From assembly GCF_003231305.1 (NCBI RefSeq), contig NZ_QKVM01000051.1, positions 1 to 46,787 on the forward strand: a stretch of DNA of 46,787 nt, read 5' to 3'. Every line of letters begins with the position of its first letter. The stretch's first letter is position 1. Below, piece after piece: positions 33,819 through 42,516 of the stretch. The notes beneath the pieces are model-generated. The model searched no databases. It saw only the letters and a list, made by a program, of their open reading frames with translations, and had not been told where the DNA came from. A program made the translations under genes and the position numbers. Source of the stretch: Pseudomonas sichuanensis (lineage in GTDB: Bacteria; Pseudomonadota; Gammaproteobacteria; Pseudomonadales; Pseudomonadaceae).

Positions 33819-34406
33819 TCAGTCGCTCTCGACAGGTGCCTCTTGCAGTGCCACCGAAGCCTCAGCCCCCCGCCAGCGCCGCACAGCCTTCTGGAAGAAC
33901 TGGCTGTTCGGCACCTGCACCAGCGCCCCGCCCGCCTCGGGGGTTTCCATCAGCGTGGTGTAGAGCAGGTTGATGGCGATCACTCGGCCCTTCACCCCTG
34001 GCTTGTCGGTGGTGTCGACCAGCTCGACCACATCGCCGATGCGAAATGGCCCGACGGTGAAGATCAGCACCGCGCACAGCAGGTTGGAAAGCACGCTCCA
34101 GATGGCGAAGAAGGCCACGGCCGCCACCGCGACAAAGCCCGACAAGGCCGTCCACAGCACCGTGGCGGACACGCCCATGCGCTCCAACACGAACAGCAAG
34201 CCGCTGCCCATGATCAGCCAGCGCAGGGCACCGCGCACCGGCACCATCAGCTCGTGCGGCAAGGGGTAGCGTTCGCCCAGGCTCTTCAGCCCACGGGCGA
34301 CCATGCGCTGCAGGATGAACGCAACGATCAGGATCAGCAGGATCTGCAACCCCAGCCAGAACGTGTCCATCCATTGCCCTGGCAGCAAGGAGCGCAGTTC
34401 CTCCAT
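33819..34406 (-). CDS. Small MscS-family mechanosensitive channel
   Basis: Protein of 195 residues with three membrane helices and the MscS core: the pore helix region ALSGFVAVAAVAFFAIWSVL, then the beta domain start FTVGPFRIGDVVEL and VPNSQFFQKAVRRW. The C-terminal alpha/beta cage domain of E. coli MscS (286 residues) is missing, so this is a short form. It would open under membrane tension to release solutes. Its ATG overlaps the ABC-F stop by one base, an unusual partner for a channel gene. Confidence 0.88.
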   Translation of the reverse strand: MEELRSLLPGQWMDTFWLGLQILLILIVAFILQRMVARGLKSLGERYPLPHELMVPVRGALRWLIMGSGLLFVLERMGVSATVLWTALSGFVAVAAVAFFAIWSVLSNLLCAVLIFTVGPFRIGDVVELVDTTDKPGVKGRVIAINLLYTTLMETPEAGGALVQVPNSQFFQKAVRRWRGAEASVALQEAPVESD

Positions 34407-36316
34407 CAGGACAGCGCCTCGAGCTCGGACTGCATGCTTTCCAGGGTTTCCAGCGCCTCCATCCAGGCCTCTTCCAGCTCGCCTTCGCGTTGCTTGAGCT
34501 TGGTCTGGCGGGCCAGCAGGTCGCGCAGCTCATCCTTGCGCGCGGCTTCGTACAGCCCGCTGTCGCCTAGCGCGGTCTCGATTTCTGCCAGCTGCGCATG
34601 CACCTGGTTGAGCTCGGCTTCGAGCTTGTCGGCGGCCTTCTTGTGCGGCGCCAGCTGCTGACGCAGGGCGGCAGCGGCCTGGCGCTGAGCCTTCTTGTCA
34701 GTCTTGTCCGGGTTGACCGGTGCAGTGCTGACAGGTGCGTTGCGCTGACGGTACTCGACCAGCCAGCGGCTGTAGTCGTCGAGGTCGCCGTCGAAGGTGT
34801 CGACCTTACCGTCGGCCACCAGCAGGAAGTCGTCGGTGGTGCTCTTGAGCAGGTGACGGTCGTGGGAGACCACCACCACGGCACCTTCGAACTCCTGCAG
34901 GGCCATCGTCAGGGCCAGGCGCATCTCGAGGTCGAGGTGGTTGGTAGGTTCGTCGAGCAGCAGCAGGTTGGGCCGTTCCCAGGCAATCAGTGCCAGGGCC
35001 AGGCGGGCCTTCTCGCCGCCGGAGAAGTTGACCACCGGCTCGTCGACGCGGTTGCCGTGGAAGTCGAAACCACCGAGGAAGTCGCGCAGCGTCTGCTCAC
35101 GCTCAGCGGGCGCGATGCGCTGCAGGTGCAGCAGCGGGCTGGCCTTGTCGTCCAGCGAATCGAGCTGGTGCTGGGCGAAGTAGCCGACGGCGAGGTTCTC
35201 GCCGCGCACCAGGCGACCGGCCAAGGGCTGCAGCTCACCGGCAAGGTTCTTGATCAGCGTCGACTTGCCCGCGCCGTTGGGGCCGAGCAGGCCGATGCGC
35301 GCGCCTGGCACCAGCTGCAACTTGACCTTCTCGAGGATGGCCTTGTCGCCATAGCCCAGGCGGGCTTCGGACAGGTCGAGCAACGGGCTGGAGATTTTCT
35401 CCGACTCGCGGAAGACGAAGTCGAACGGCGAATCGACATGCGCCGCCGTCAACTCTTCCATGCGCTCCAGGGCCTTGATCCGGCTCTGCGCCTGGCGGGC
35501 CTTGGTGGCCTGGGCCTTGAAGCGGGCAATGTACTTTTCCATGTGCGCGCGCTGCGCCTGCTGCTTCTCGTAGGCCTGCTGCTGTTGCGCCAGGCGTTCG
35601 GCGCGGGTGCGCTCGAAGGCGCTGTAGCCGCCCTTGTAGAGATTGAGCTTGCGCTGCTCGACGTGCAGCACATGGTCGACCACGGCGTCGAGGAAGTCGC
35701 GGTCGTGGGAGATCAGCAACAGCGTGCCCGGGTAGCCTTTGAGCCAGTCTTCCAGCCACAGGATGGCATCAAGGTCGAGGTGGTTGGTCGGTTCGTCGAG
35801 CAGCAGCAGGTCGGACGGGCACATCAATGCCTGGGCCAGGTTCAGGCGCATCCGCCAGCCACCGGAGAAGTCACCGACGCGGCGGTCCATCTGCTCGTTG
35901 GTGAAACCAAGGCCGGCCAGCAGCTTGCGCGCACGGGCGTCGGCCGTGTAGCCGTCGGCGCTGTCCAGCTCACTGTGCAGGCGTGCCAGCGCGGTACCGT
36001 CGTGCGCCTGTTCGGCAGCCGCCAGTTCGGCCTGGACCTTGCGCAGGCGCACGTCGCCATCGAGCACATAGTCCACGGCGATGCGCTCGAGGGTATCGAC
36101 TTCCTGGCGCATGTGGGCGATGCGCCAGTCGCCGGGCAGCAGGCAGTCGCCGCCATCGGGCGACAGCTCACCGCGCAGCAAGGCGAACAGGCTGGATTTG
36201 CCGGCGCCGTTGGCGCCGATCAGGCCGGCCTTGTGACCGGTGTGCAAGGTCATCTCGGCGCCTTCTAGCAGGCGCTGCGGACCACGCTGTAAAGTGAGGT
36301 TGGATAGTCTGATCAT
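34406..36316 (-). CDS. ABC-F ATPase (YheS-like)
   Basis: Protein of 636 residues, the same size as E. coli YheS. Two ATPase domains in one chain: Walker A GANGAGKSS and GPNGAGKST, signatures FSGGWRMRL and FSGGEKARL, and two LLLLDEPTNHLDL Walker B segments. The linker between them is the charged helical type seen in ABC-F translation factors, and a coiled coil (about 545-630) ends the protein. ABC-F proteins bind the ribosomal E site and ease stalled translation. ATG 36316 opens directly into MIRLSNLTLQRG; the longer frame runs into the divergent gap. Confidence 0.95.
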   Translation of the reverse strand: MIRLSNLTLQRGPQRLLEGAEMTLHTGHKAGLIGANGAGKSSLFALLRGELSPDGGDCLLPGDWRIAHMRQEVDTLERIAVDYVLDGDVRLRKVQAELAAAEQAHDGTALARLHSELDSADGYTADARARKLLAGLGFTNEQMDRRVGDFSGGWRMRLNLAQALMCPSDLLLLDEPTNHLDLDAILWLEDWLKGYPGTLLLISHDRDFLDAVVDHVLHVEQRKLNLYKGGYSAFERTRAERLAQQQQAYEKQQAQRAHMEKYIARFKAQATKARQAQSRIKALERMEELTAAHVDSPFDFVFRESEKISSPLLDLSEARLGYGDKAILEKVKLQLVPGARIGLLGPNGAGKSTLIKNLAGELQPLAGRLVRGENLAVGYFAQHQLDSLDDKASPLLHLQRIAPAEREQTLRDFLGGFDFHGNRVDEPVVNFSGGEKARLALALIAWERPNLLLLDEPTNHLDLEMRLALTMALQEFEGAVVVVSHDRHLLKSTTDDFLLVADGKVDTFDGDLDDYSRWLVEYRQRNAPVSTAPVNPDKTDKKAQRQAAAALRQQLAPHKKAADKLEAELNQVHAQLAEIETALGDSGLYEAARKDELRDLLARQTKLKQREGELEEAWMEALETLESMQSELEALS

Positions 36317-36366
36317 GATGGTCGCGGAGTCTACCAGCTTCGCTGACCACTGGCGCGAGTGAAACC

Positions 36367-36846
36367 ATGCACACCGACCTGTGGAATCATGCCCTGGCGC
36401 TGTATGCGCGGCCGGGCGTCGAAGCAGCCTGCCTGACCTTGCAGGAACTGGGCGGCGATGTCTGCCTGCTGCTTTGCGGTACCTGGCTGCAGGCTCAGGC
36501 CGTGGCCGTTGACGAAACACGCATCCAGGCGCTGCAGGCCGTGGCCGGCCCCTGGCAGCGGGAAGTGGTCATGCCGCTGCGGGCACTGCGACGGCAATGG
36601 CGCGAACACGCACAGGCCGACCCGCAACTGGCCGTGCTGCGCGATCAAGTGAAGGCGCTGGAGTTACAGGCTGAACGCACGCTGCTGGAGCGTTTGGCGC
36701 TGGTGGTGCAGGCGTGGCCTGCTGTAGCTGGCGACAGCGAAGGATGGTTGGACCGGCTTGCACCAACCCAGGCCCGCGACCACGACGCGCTGCAACAGCT
36801 GCGCGTCGCGGCCCGGGAGCTTCAGGAGGCCGTGGACGGCGACTGA
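36367..36846 (+). CDS. TIGR02444/DUF2390 family protein
   Basis: Protein of 159 residues, starting MHTDLWNHALALYARPGVEA. The opening, with W-x-A-LYA-PGVE-ACL-LQ and a DVCLLLCGTWL stretch, identifies the small TIGR02444 family of Pseudomonas and relatives; its function is unknown. The Shine-Dalgarno sequence is weak. It is divergent from the ABC-F gene and its last 25 bases overlap the end of algP on the other strand. Confidence 0.85.
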   Translation: MHTDLWNHALALYARPGVEAACLTLQELGGDVCLLLCGTWLQAQAVAVDETRIQALQAVAGPWQREVVMPLRALRRQWREHAQADPQLAVLRDQVKALELQAERTLLERLALVVQAWPAVAGDSEGWLDRLAPTQARDHDALQQLRVAARELQEAVDGD

Positions 36847-37826
36847 GCTGGGGTGCTGGCAGGTGCTGCTGGTGTAGCCGGGCTGGCCGCTGCGGCAGGT
36901 GCTGCGTTGCCGGCAGGCGCTGCTGGCTTGCTGGCGACAGGTTTGGCGGCAGCGGGCTTGGCGGCAGGTTTGGCTGGCGCCTTGGTCACTGCAGGCTTGG
37001 CGGCGGCAGGTTTCGCGGCCGGCTTGGCGGCGACAGCTTTGACCGGGGCCTTGGCAGCAGCAGGTTTGGCGGCCGGCTTGGCAGCGGCAGCTTTGGCCGG
37101 GGCCTTGGCAGCAGCAGGTTTGGCGGCCGGCTTGGCAGCGGCGGCTTTAGCCGGGGCTTTGGCAGCAGCAGGTTTGGCGGCCGGTTTGGCAGCGGCAGTT
37201 TTGGCCGGAGCTTTGGCAGCAGCAGGTTTGGCGGCTGGCTTGGCGGCGGCAGTTTTGGCTGGGGCCTTGGCAGCAGCAGGTTTGGCGGCCGGCTTGGCAG
37301 CGGCAGCTTTGGCCGGGGCTTTGGAAGCAGCAGGTTTGGCGGCTGGCTTGGCAGCGGCGGCTTTAGCCGGGGCTTTTGCTGCTGCAGGCTTGGTGGCCGG
37401 CTTGGCAGCAGCTTTCGGTGCCGCCGCGCGCAGGTCGAGGGCCTTGGCCGCCGCTTCGCGCACCTTGCCGACACCCTGGGCAAGTTTCAGGCTTTCCTGG
37501 GCATCACGCTTGAGTTGCTGAATATAAGTACGGGTCTGGGTCTGGCGATCCTTGAGCGACTCGAGCAGGCTTTCAAGTTCACCAGCGGCTTTCTGTGCCT
37601 TGCCTTGTGCCTTGGCTTTGCCGGCCTTGGCGGCGTCCTGCAACTTCAGGCGGGCACCGTGCAGTTTTTCCTGTGCCTTGCCGCGTTGTTTTTCCAACTT
37701 GGCCAACAGTTTCTCGGCATCCGCCAGCGCTTGAGAGCAGGCATCTTCCAGATGTTCGAGCAGGCTGCCCGAAAGTTGCTGAAGCAGGTGCAATGGCGTA
37801 CTGACTGGCTTCTTTTTAGCCGACAT
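36822..37826 (-). CDS. algP: Histone H1-like regulator AlgP (AlgR3)
   Basis: Protein of 334 residues. The N-terminal third (1-125) is helical and charged (QALADAEKLLAKLEKQRGKA). The rest is a tail rich in Lys, Ala and Pro, built from 18-residue repeats of the type KPAAKPAAAKAPAKAAAA, about seven full copies, ending in an Ala/Pro/Ser-rich stretch. In P. aeruginosa AlgP takes part in controlling alginate genes and resembles eukaryotic histone H1. AGGAGG lies just upstream of the ATG. The repeat DNA is 54 bases per unit, so copy number may vary between strains. It is divergent from the FKBP gene. Confidence 0.95.
   Translation of the reverse strand: MSAKKKPVSTPLHLLQQLSGSLLEHLEDACSQALADAEKLLAKLEKQRGKAQEKLHGARLKLQDAAKAGKAKAQGKAQKAAGELESLLESLKDRQTQTRTYIQQLKRDAQESLKLAQGVGKVREAAAKALDLRAAAPKAAAKPATKPAAAKAPAKAAAAKPAAKPAASKAPAKAAAAKPAAKPAAAKAPAKTAAAKPAAKPAAAKAPAKTAAAKPAAKPAAAKAPAKAAAAKPAAKPAAAKAPAKAAAAKPAAKPAAAKAPVKAVAAKPAAKPAAAKPAVTKAPAKPAAKPAAAKPVASKPAAPAGNAAPAAAASPATPAAPASTPAQSPSTAS
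37010..37400 (-). repeat. 54-base tandem repeats in algP
   Basis: About seven units of 54 bases (18 codons) repeat in tandem with few differences. They code for the Lys/Ala/Pro tail. Similar repeat blocks in P. aeruginosa algP are known to vary by recombination. Confidence 0.85.
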
Positions 37827-38050
37827 GATTTACCTCCTGGCTGACGAGAGTGCGGCTCATACTATGCTTCTGCTGCTACCGCCGCTAGGGCATGTTGACA
37901 GTATCGGTAGCGCCGCGTTGCATGCCTGGGCAAAGTTGTTGTCTTGCAGCAAAAAACAAGTGTAGTTGGTCATTATTGTATTGCGGACATTTACACATGT
38001 TCCGCCAACAAGGCTGGCATACTTCGCCCTCACTGCAGCAGGACTCGACC

Positions 38051-38710
38051 ATGCCACGTTATCTGATGCTCGGCTTGTGCCTGGCGGCCCCGCTTGCGCT
38101 GGCCGCCCCCGAAAGTAATACCGACAATGACCTGGCCTACAGCATCGGCGCCAGCCTGGGCGAACGGCTGCGCCAGGAAGTGCCGGGCCTGCAACTCGAT
38201 GCGCTGGTCGAAGGCTTGCGCCAGGCCTATCAGGGCGAACCGCCACGGGTGGCCAAATCACGCATGCAGGCACTTCTGCAACAGCACGATGAACAGGCCA
38301 ACGCGGCTGCCGAACAGGCCCGGGTGGACACGCTGCTGGCAGCAGAAAAACGCTTCATGGCCGCAGAACGTGCCCGTGCAGGTGTACACGCATTGCCCGA
38401 GGGCATCCTCTACAGCGAGCTGGCCAGCGGCGCCGGCGCACAGCCCAAAGCCAGCGGCAGCGTGCAGGTGCGGTATGTGGGCAAGCTGCCGGATGGCACA
38501 GTGTTCGACCAGAGCGAGAAACCGCAGTGGTTCAAGCTCGGCTCGGTGATCGAGGGCTGGCAGGTGGCACTGCCAAGAATGAAGGCGGGGTCTAAATGGC
38601 GGCTGGTGATCCCTTCGGCGCAAGCCTATGGCGCCGAAGGTGCGGGCGACCTGATCGCGCCCTACACCCCCCTGGTGTTCGAGATCGAACTGCTGGCCGT
38701 GGCCGACTGA
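38051..38710 (+). CDS. FKBP-type peptidyl-prolyl isomerase, exported
   Basis: Protein of 219 residues with a signal peptide (MPRYLMLGLCLAAPLALAAP). An N-terminal dimerisation domain of the FkpA/Mip type (LAYSIGASLGERLRQEVPGL) leads to the FKBP domain (about 125-215): VQVRYVGKLPDGTVFDQSE, VIEGWQVALPRMKAGSKWRL and AYGAEGAGDLI. It would help protein folding in the periplasm. AGGA lies eight bases before ATG 38051. Convergent with algQ; the stops are one base apart. Confidence 0.93.
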   Translation: MPRYLMLGLCLAAPLALAAPESNTDNDLAYSIGASLGERLRQEVPGLQLDALVEGLRQAYQGEPPRVAKSRMQALLQQHDEQANAAAEQARVDTLLAAEKRFMAAERARAGVHALPEGILYSELASGAGAQPKASGSVQVRYVGKLPDGTVFDQSEKPQWFKLGSVIEGWQVALPRMKAGSKWRLVIPSAQAYGAEGAGDLIAPYTPLVFEIELLAVAD

Positions 38711-38711
38711 G

Positions 38712-39182
38712 TCAGGCCTGCACCGCGTCCTCGGCCTTGTGCGCGTTGTGCAGCACTTCGATCAGGCAGTCTTCCAGCTCGAAACGTTCGTGCAAGAGGC
38801 TGCCCAGCTTGCCGAGCTTCTCGGCGAAACGCTCGGGGTCGGTGCATTCGCCCTTGTCGCAATGGTCATTGAAAGCCAGGGCAATCTGGGTGCTTTCATC
38901 GATGCGGGGGTTGATCTGCGTGGCAAGCTCCAGGCCGCGGGTGTCGCCAAAGGCCTTGGCTTCACTGACCAGCTGCTCGCTGACTTCGAAGTGCCAGGCT
39001 GACACGTAATCGACCAGCACCCCGCAGAAATCGCGGTTCTGGTCCTTGTCGGCAAAGGCCGGCTTGGCATCGCGCAATGCGCGGAAGGCTTGCACCAATT
39101 CCTGGCGCTCCTCCAGCCAACGATCGATCAGCTTGTGAACACCGCCCCAGCGTTCCTGGGCGTTCTGGCAACTATCGAGCAT
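38712..39182 (-). CDS. algQ: Anti-sigma70 regulator AlgQ (Rsd family)
   Basis: Protein of 156 residues, starting MLDSCQNAQERWGGVHKLID. It belongs to the Rsd/AlgQ family, which binds region 4 of sigma70 and shifts polymerase use toward other sigma factors; in P. aeruginosa AlgQ also affects alginate and siderophore genes. Family segments are DRWLEERQELV, FCGVLVDYVSAWHFEVSEQL and a C-terminal LGSLLHERFELEDCLI. The longer frame upstream has no family match. The 231 bases upstream, before dsbB ends, show no gene and must hold its promoter. Confidence 0.95.
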   Translation of the reverse strand: MLDSCQNAQERWGGVHKLIDRWLEERQELVQAFRALRDAKPAFADKDQNRDFCGVLVDYVSAWHFEVSEQLVSEAKAFGDTRGLELATQINPRIDESTQIALAFNDHCDKGECTDPERFAEKLGKLGSLLHERFELEDCLIEVLHNAHKAEDAVQA

Positions 39183-39413
39183 GGCGATCTCTTCCCTTCT
39201 GGGTAGATGCCGCTGCACCTCGCGACACAAGTGCGTGGCACAAAGGTGACATCAGCAGGACGGCATCGGGCAGTTGTGATTTCGGTATCCGTGCTGGGAG
39301 ATTATTCCCGTGCGACTTGGCCTTCAAGGTACGCAGCACACAAAGTTCATACAAGCGTTTAATCCCTTTCCCACACACCGTTGGTCGAGCAACACCTTGC
39401 GCGTTGCGCTGGA

Positions 39414-39920
39414 TCAACTTGCCGCGCGCTGGCGCAGCCGGTACGCCAGTAGCCACGACAGCGGCAGCGCGGCGAGCAACAGGAATGCCAGCAGGCTCCA
39501 CTCCGGCAAGGTCAGGTCGAGGAAGCTCCAACTGATGGATACGCAATCCGGGCTACCGAGCAACAGCAACCTGGCGATTTCGCCAATCGGCCGCTGCATC
39601 AGATGCGTCACCGGCAGTTGGCAATCCACCACCGGCAGCGGCTCGCTTTGCAACCAGACATGCCGCCCGGCCAGCAGCGCGCCGCCTAACGCGCACAGCA
39701 GCGTCAGCCACGCATAACCGCGCAGGCCGCGTACCCCCGGCAAATGGATGACTGCCACCAGGCTGATCAGCGCGTACAACCCGAGCATCAGGCGCTGGCT
39801 GAAGCACAGGGCGCAGGGTACCAGGCCAACGACGGACTCCAGGCGAAACGACGCCACGAGCACGGCAAACGAAGCCAGGAAAGCGGGAAGGAACAAGCTG
39901 CGCAAGCAGGCCAGCGACAT
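39414..39920 (-). CDS. dsbB: Disulfide bond formation protein DsbB
   Basis: Protein of 168 residues with four membrane helices, starting MSLACLRSLFLPAFLASF. The first periplasmic loop carries the redox pair PCALCFSQR, which accepts the ubiquinone-linked step, and the second loop has VDCQLPV with a later SPDC as the second pair. It reoxidises DsbA. Pseudomonas has two DsbB proteins; this one, in the alg/hem cluster, is the one called DsbH or DsbB1 in some strains. ATG 39920 follows an in-frame TTG. Confidence 0.92.
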   Translation of the reverse strand: MSLACLRSLFLPAFLASFAVLVASFRLESVVGLVPCALCFSQRLMLGLYALISLVAVIHLPGVRGLRGYAWLTLLCALGGALLAGRHVWLQSEPLPVVDCQLPVTHLMQRPIGEIARLLLLGSPDCVSISWSFLDLTLPEWSLLAFLLLAALPLSWLLAYRLRQRAAS

Positions 39921-40139
39921 GGGCAATGGATGTCCGCGAAAGGAAAAAGTGACTTGAAACGGTAGAGGAAAGGGGCGCTTTGTATCAAGGCGCTACAGCG
40001 CGGACAAGTCGCTGATTGGCAACGAATCAATGCTGCGGAAGGTAGGAATAATCCGGCGACTGACGAAGAAAAATCGCTTAACCACATGAAGATGTGAACC
40101 ACCCGCCAAGCCCGCACAGCGTACGGGCTTGGCAAGCGG

Positions 40140-41378
40140 TCAGGCCTGAACGCCCTCAGGCAGCGGCAGGGCCAGCAGGCGCTCGTCGAGCAGCCCCAAG
40201 CCCTCCTGGAACAACTGGTTGCTGCGCTCGGTTTCGCCCAGCCCGGCCAGCAGCCGCGCCAGTTCGGCGCAGGTTTCCGGGTTGCGCTGCAACCGCAGGC
40301 TGCTTTCCAGGTAATCACGGGCCTTGCCCCACAAACGGTTTTGCAAGCTCAGCCGGCCGAGGGTCAGCAGCAGGCTAGGATCCTGCGAATGGTCTTTCAA
40401 CCAGCCCTCGGCAGCCTGCAGCTGACGCGCCGGGTCATCGCCGCGCACCAAGCCATAAAGGCGCGCCAGGTGGCTTTCGTAATTGCGCTTGAGCGCGCCG
40501 TGCAACACCTGCTCGGCCTCGCCCTGGGCACCCAGTTGGCGCAACTGCTCGGCGTAGGCCAGCACCAGCCCTGGCTCCTGGCGCTGCGCCGCGGTGAGCT
40601 GCTGCCAGGCGCGCTCCAACGCCTGGCGCGCGGTCTGTGGGTCGGTGCCACGGGCCACCGCCAGGCCAAGGTTCTGGCCCCAGGCGCGACGCTCAAGCTC
40701 GGCCAGCTCGTTGGCTGGCAGCACCTTGTGCTTGCGCAGGTCGGGCAGCAGACGGATCAGCGCCGGCCAGTCATCGCGCTCCAGGTGCAGGCGCTGCAGC
40801 AGGCGCAATACCTGGGCGTTGTTCGGGTGACGCTCCTGCATGGCCTGCAGCGCTTCGAGTGCACCCTCGCTTTCACCACGGTCCATCTGCAACTGGGCAT
40901 GGGTGAGGGCAATGGCCAGCTCGGCCTGGGGCTGACGCTCCAGCGCACGCTCGAGCAGGTTGTCGCGGTCTTCGACACGGCCCTGCTCGTTGGCGGCGCG
41001 GGCGGCGCCAAGATAGTAAAGCAGGGGTTGCCGTTCGGATTCGGCGGCGCGCTGCAGATGGCGCTGGGCGCTGCTCCAGCGGCCTTCGGCCAGGTCCAGC
41101 TGGCCTTGCTCGATGGCGATCCGGGTACGGCGGCCACGGTTGCGCCGCGACCAGGGGTTGACCACGCCACTGGAGGTCAGCACCAGCCCGACCAGGTAGC
41201 GCAGCACCAACAGCAATACAACGATGCCGACCAGCGCCCCCAGTGCCGCCCACAGCCCCGACTGATAGCGGAAGCCGCCGTAGGCGATCAGCACGTAGCC
41301 GCTGTGCTTGGCGATGGCGATGCCCAGCGCCGCGGCGACCACGATCGCCAGCACCGCCAGCAGGTAGACGCGCTTCAT
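40140..41378 (-). CDS. hemY: Haem biosynthesis-associated TPR protein HemY
   Basis: Protein of 412 residues, starting MKRVYLLAVLAIVVAAALGI. Two N-terminal membrane helices (about 1-20 and 40-65) precede tetratricopeptide repeats such as AELAIALTHAQLQMDRGESE and QVLHGALKRNYESHLARLYG. It is the HemY of proteobacteria, unrelated to the Bacillus protoporphyrinogen oxidase of the same name. It probably scaffolds late haem-pathway proteins at the membrane. Its ATG overlaps the hemX stop by four bases. After its end, a CCAAGCCCG/CGGGCTTGG hairpin without a T run lies at 40106-40132. Confidence 0.93.
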   Translation of the reverse strand: MKRVYLLAVLAIVVAAALGIAIAKHSGYVLIAYGGFRYQSGLWAALGALVGIVVLLLVLRYLVGLVLTSSGVVNPWSRRNRGRRTRIAIEQGQLDLAEGRWSSAQRHLQRAAESERQPLLYYLGAARAANEQGRVEDRDNLLERALERQPQAELAIALTHAQLQMDRGESEGALEALQAMQERHPNNAQVLRLLQRLHLERDDWPALIRLLPDLRKHKVLPANELAELERRAWGQNLGLAVARGTDPQTARQALERAWQQLTAAQRQEPGLVLAYAEQLRQLGAQGEAEQVLHGALKRNYESHLARLYGLVRGDDPARQLQAAEGWLKDHSQDPSLLLTLGRLSLQNRLWGKARDYLESSLRLQRNPETCAELARLLAGLGETERSNQLFQEGLGLLDERLLALPLPEGVQA

Positions 41379-42472
41379 GGCTTGGCCCCTTCAGCTTCGG
41401 CCGGCAGGTGGCGACGCTGGATGTAGGCCTGCACGGCGGCCAGGCTTTCGCTGAGGTCTGGGGTCACCACCGACACCGGTTGCTCGGCCAGCTGGTTGAG
41501 GCTGTCGAGCATGGCTTTGCTTTGCGGGTTGTCCGGGTTGAAGTTGGCCAGCAGCACGCTGCGCGCATCGTCCAGCGCCTGGGTGTAGACCTTGGCCTCG
41601 CCGTTGAGCGCGGCCCACTGGGCCTGCTCGATGGTCAGGCTGAGCGCCAGGCGCAGTTGGTTGAGCGACTGCCCGGAAAGCAGCGGGCGCACGTTGTCGT
41701 CGGCGTTGAACTCGATCTGGAAGTACTTGGAGAGCTCCGCCCACCACTGCGACCAGCGGCTGGCGCCGTCACCGTCGGCGGTGAGCGCGCCCATGGCATC
41801 GGCCTGGCTCTCGAATTCCGGCGACTGGGCACTGAGCTGCTGCACCTGTTCACGCTGGGCGGCGAGCTTGAGGAACAGCCCGGTGCGGTCTGGCTGCTGG
41901 GTGCTGTTGAGCGTGGCCAGGCTGCGCGCCAGTTGTTCGCGGGCGGCGAAGGCGCCCGGGTCGCTCTGCTCGCGGAGGATCTCGTCGGCGCCCTCGACCA
42001 GCGCCTTGGCGCTGGCGATGTCCTGCAGTGCCGAAAGGCGCAGCGTGGCCAGGCGCAGCAAGTGCTCGGCCTCGGCCAGGCGCCATTCCTTGCGGCTTTC
42101 GCCGAGCGCGGTTTCAAGGCGCTGGCTCAGCCGCTGCTGGTCGCCCTGCAGTTGCGCCACCAGCCGCCGACGGTCCTCCAGCTCGCTGGCTGCGGGCAGG
42201 CTGGCCAGTTGCGTGGTGAGCTGCTGCTCGCGTTGCTGCAACGCATCGGCCCGCTGGTTGAGCGCTTGCAGATGCTCGCCCTGGCCCTGTTCGCTACTTT
42301 GCAACTGGCGCACCTGCCAGGCACCCCAGCCGCCGATCGCGACCCCGGCGGCGCCCAGTAGCAGGGCCAGCACCGCCAGCCCGCTGCCAGAGCGTCCAGC
42401 CGGTGCGGTAGTGGTTTGCGGCGCCTCGGGCACCGAGTTCTGTTCAGTGTGGGGCAAGACCGTTTCGCTCAC
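41375..42472 (-). CDS. hemX: HemX, uroporphyrinogen-III C-methyltransferase-like membrane protein
   Basis: Protein of 365 residues starting at a GTG (VSETVLPHTEQNSVP) with AAGGA seven bases upstream. One membrane helix (about 35-55, LAVLALLLGAAGVAIGGWG) is followed by a long coiled coil (QVRQLQSSEQGQGEHLQALN) and a helical periplasmic domain with AEHLLRLATLRLSALQD and YFQIEFNADDNVRPLLS. It is the HemX family often misnamed as a methyltransferase; it has no catalytic domain of that kind. It is translationally coupled to hemY. Confidence 0.93.
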   Translation of the reverse strand: MSETVLPHTEQNSVPEAPQTTTAPAGRSGSGLAVLALLLGAAGVAIGGWGAWQVRQLQSSEQGQGEHLQALNQRADALQQREQQLTTQLASLPAASELEDRRRLVAQLQGDQQRLSQRLETALGESRKEWRLAEAEHLLRLATLRLSALQDIASAKALVEGADEILREQSDPGAFAAREQLARSLATLNSTQQPDRTGLFLKLAAQREQVQQLSAQSPEFESQADAMGALTADGDGASRWSQWWAELSKYFQIEFNADDNVRPLLSGQSLNQLRLALSLTIEQAQWAALNGEAKVYTQALDDARSVLLANFNPDNPQSKAMLDSLNQLAEQPVSVVTPDLSESLAAVQAYIQRRHLPAEAEGAKP

Positions 42473-42516
42473 GTATCCATCCTTTGCATGGCGGCGCATC
42501 GCTCAAGCTTAGCGCC

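Noticed and set aside
37010..37400. Repeat array as a possible CRISPR
   Set aside because: The units are directly joined in-frame 54-base repeats without unique spacers and encode the AlgP tail.
40030..40050. ANR/FNR-like site in the gap between hemY and dsbB (TTGATTC...AATCA)
   Set aside because: The half-sites are not separated by the four bases that ANR needs.
40106..40132. CCAAGCCCG/CGGGCTTGG hairpin after hemY as a terminator
   Set aside because: There is no T run after the stem on either strand, so it is recorded only as a hairpin in the hemY entry.
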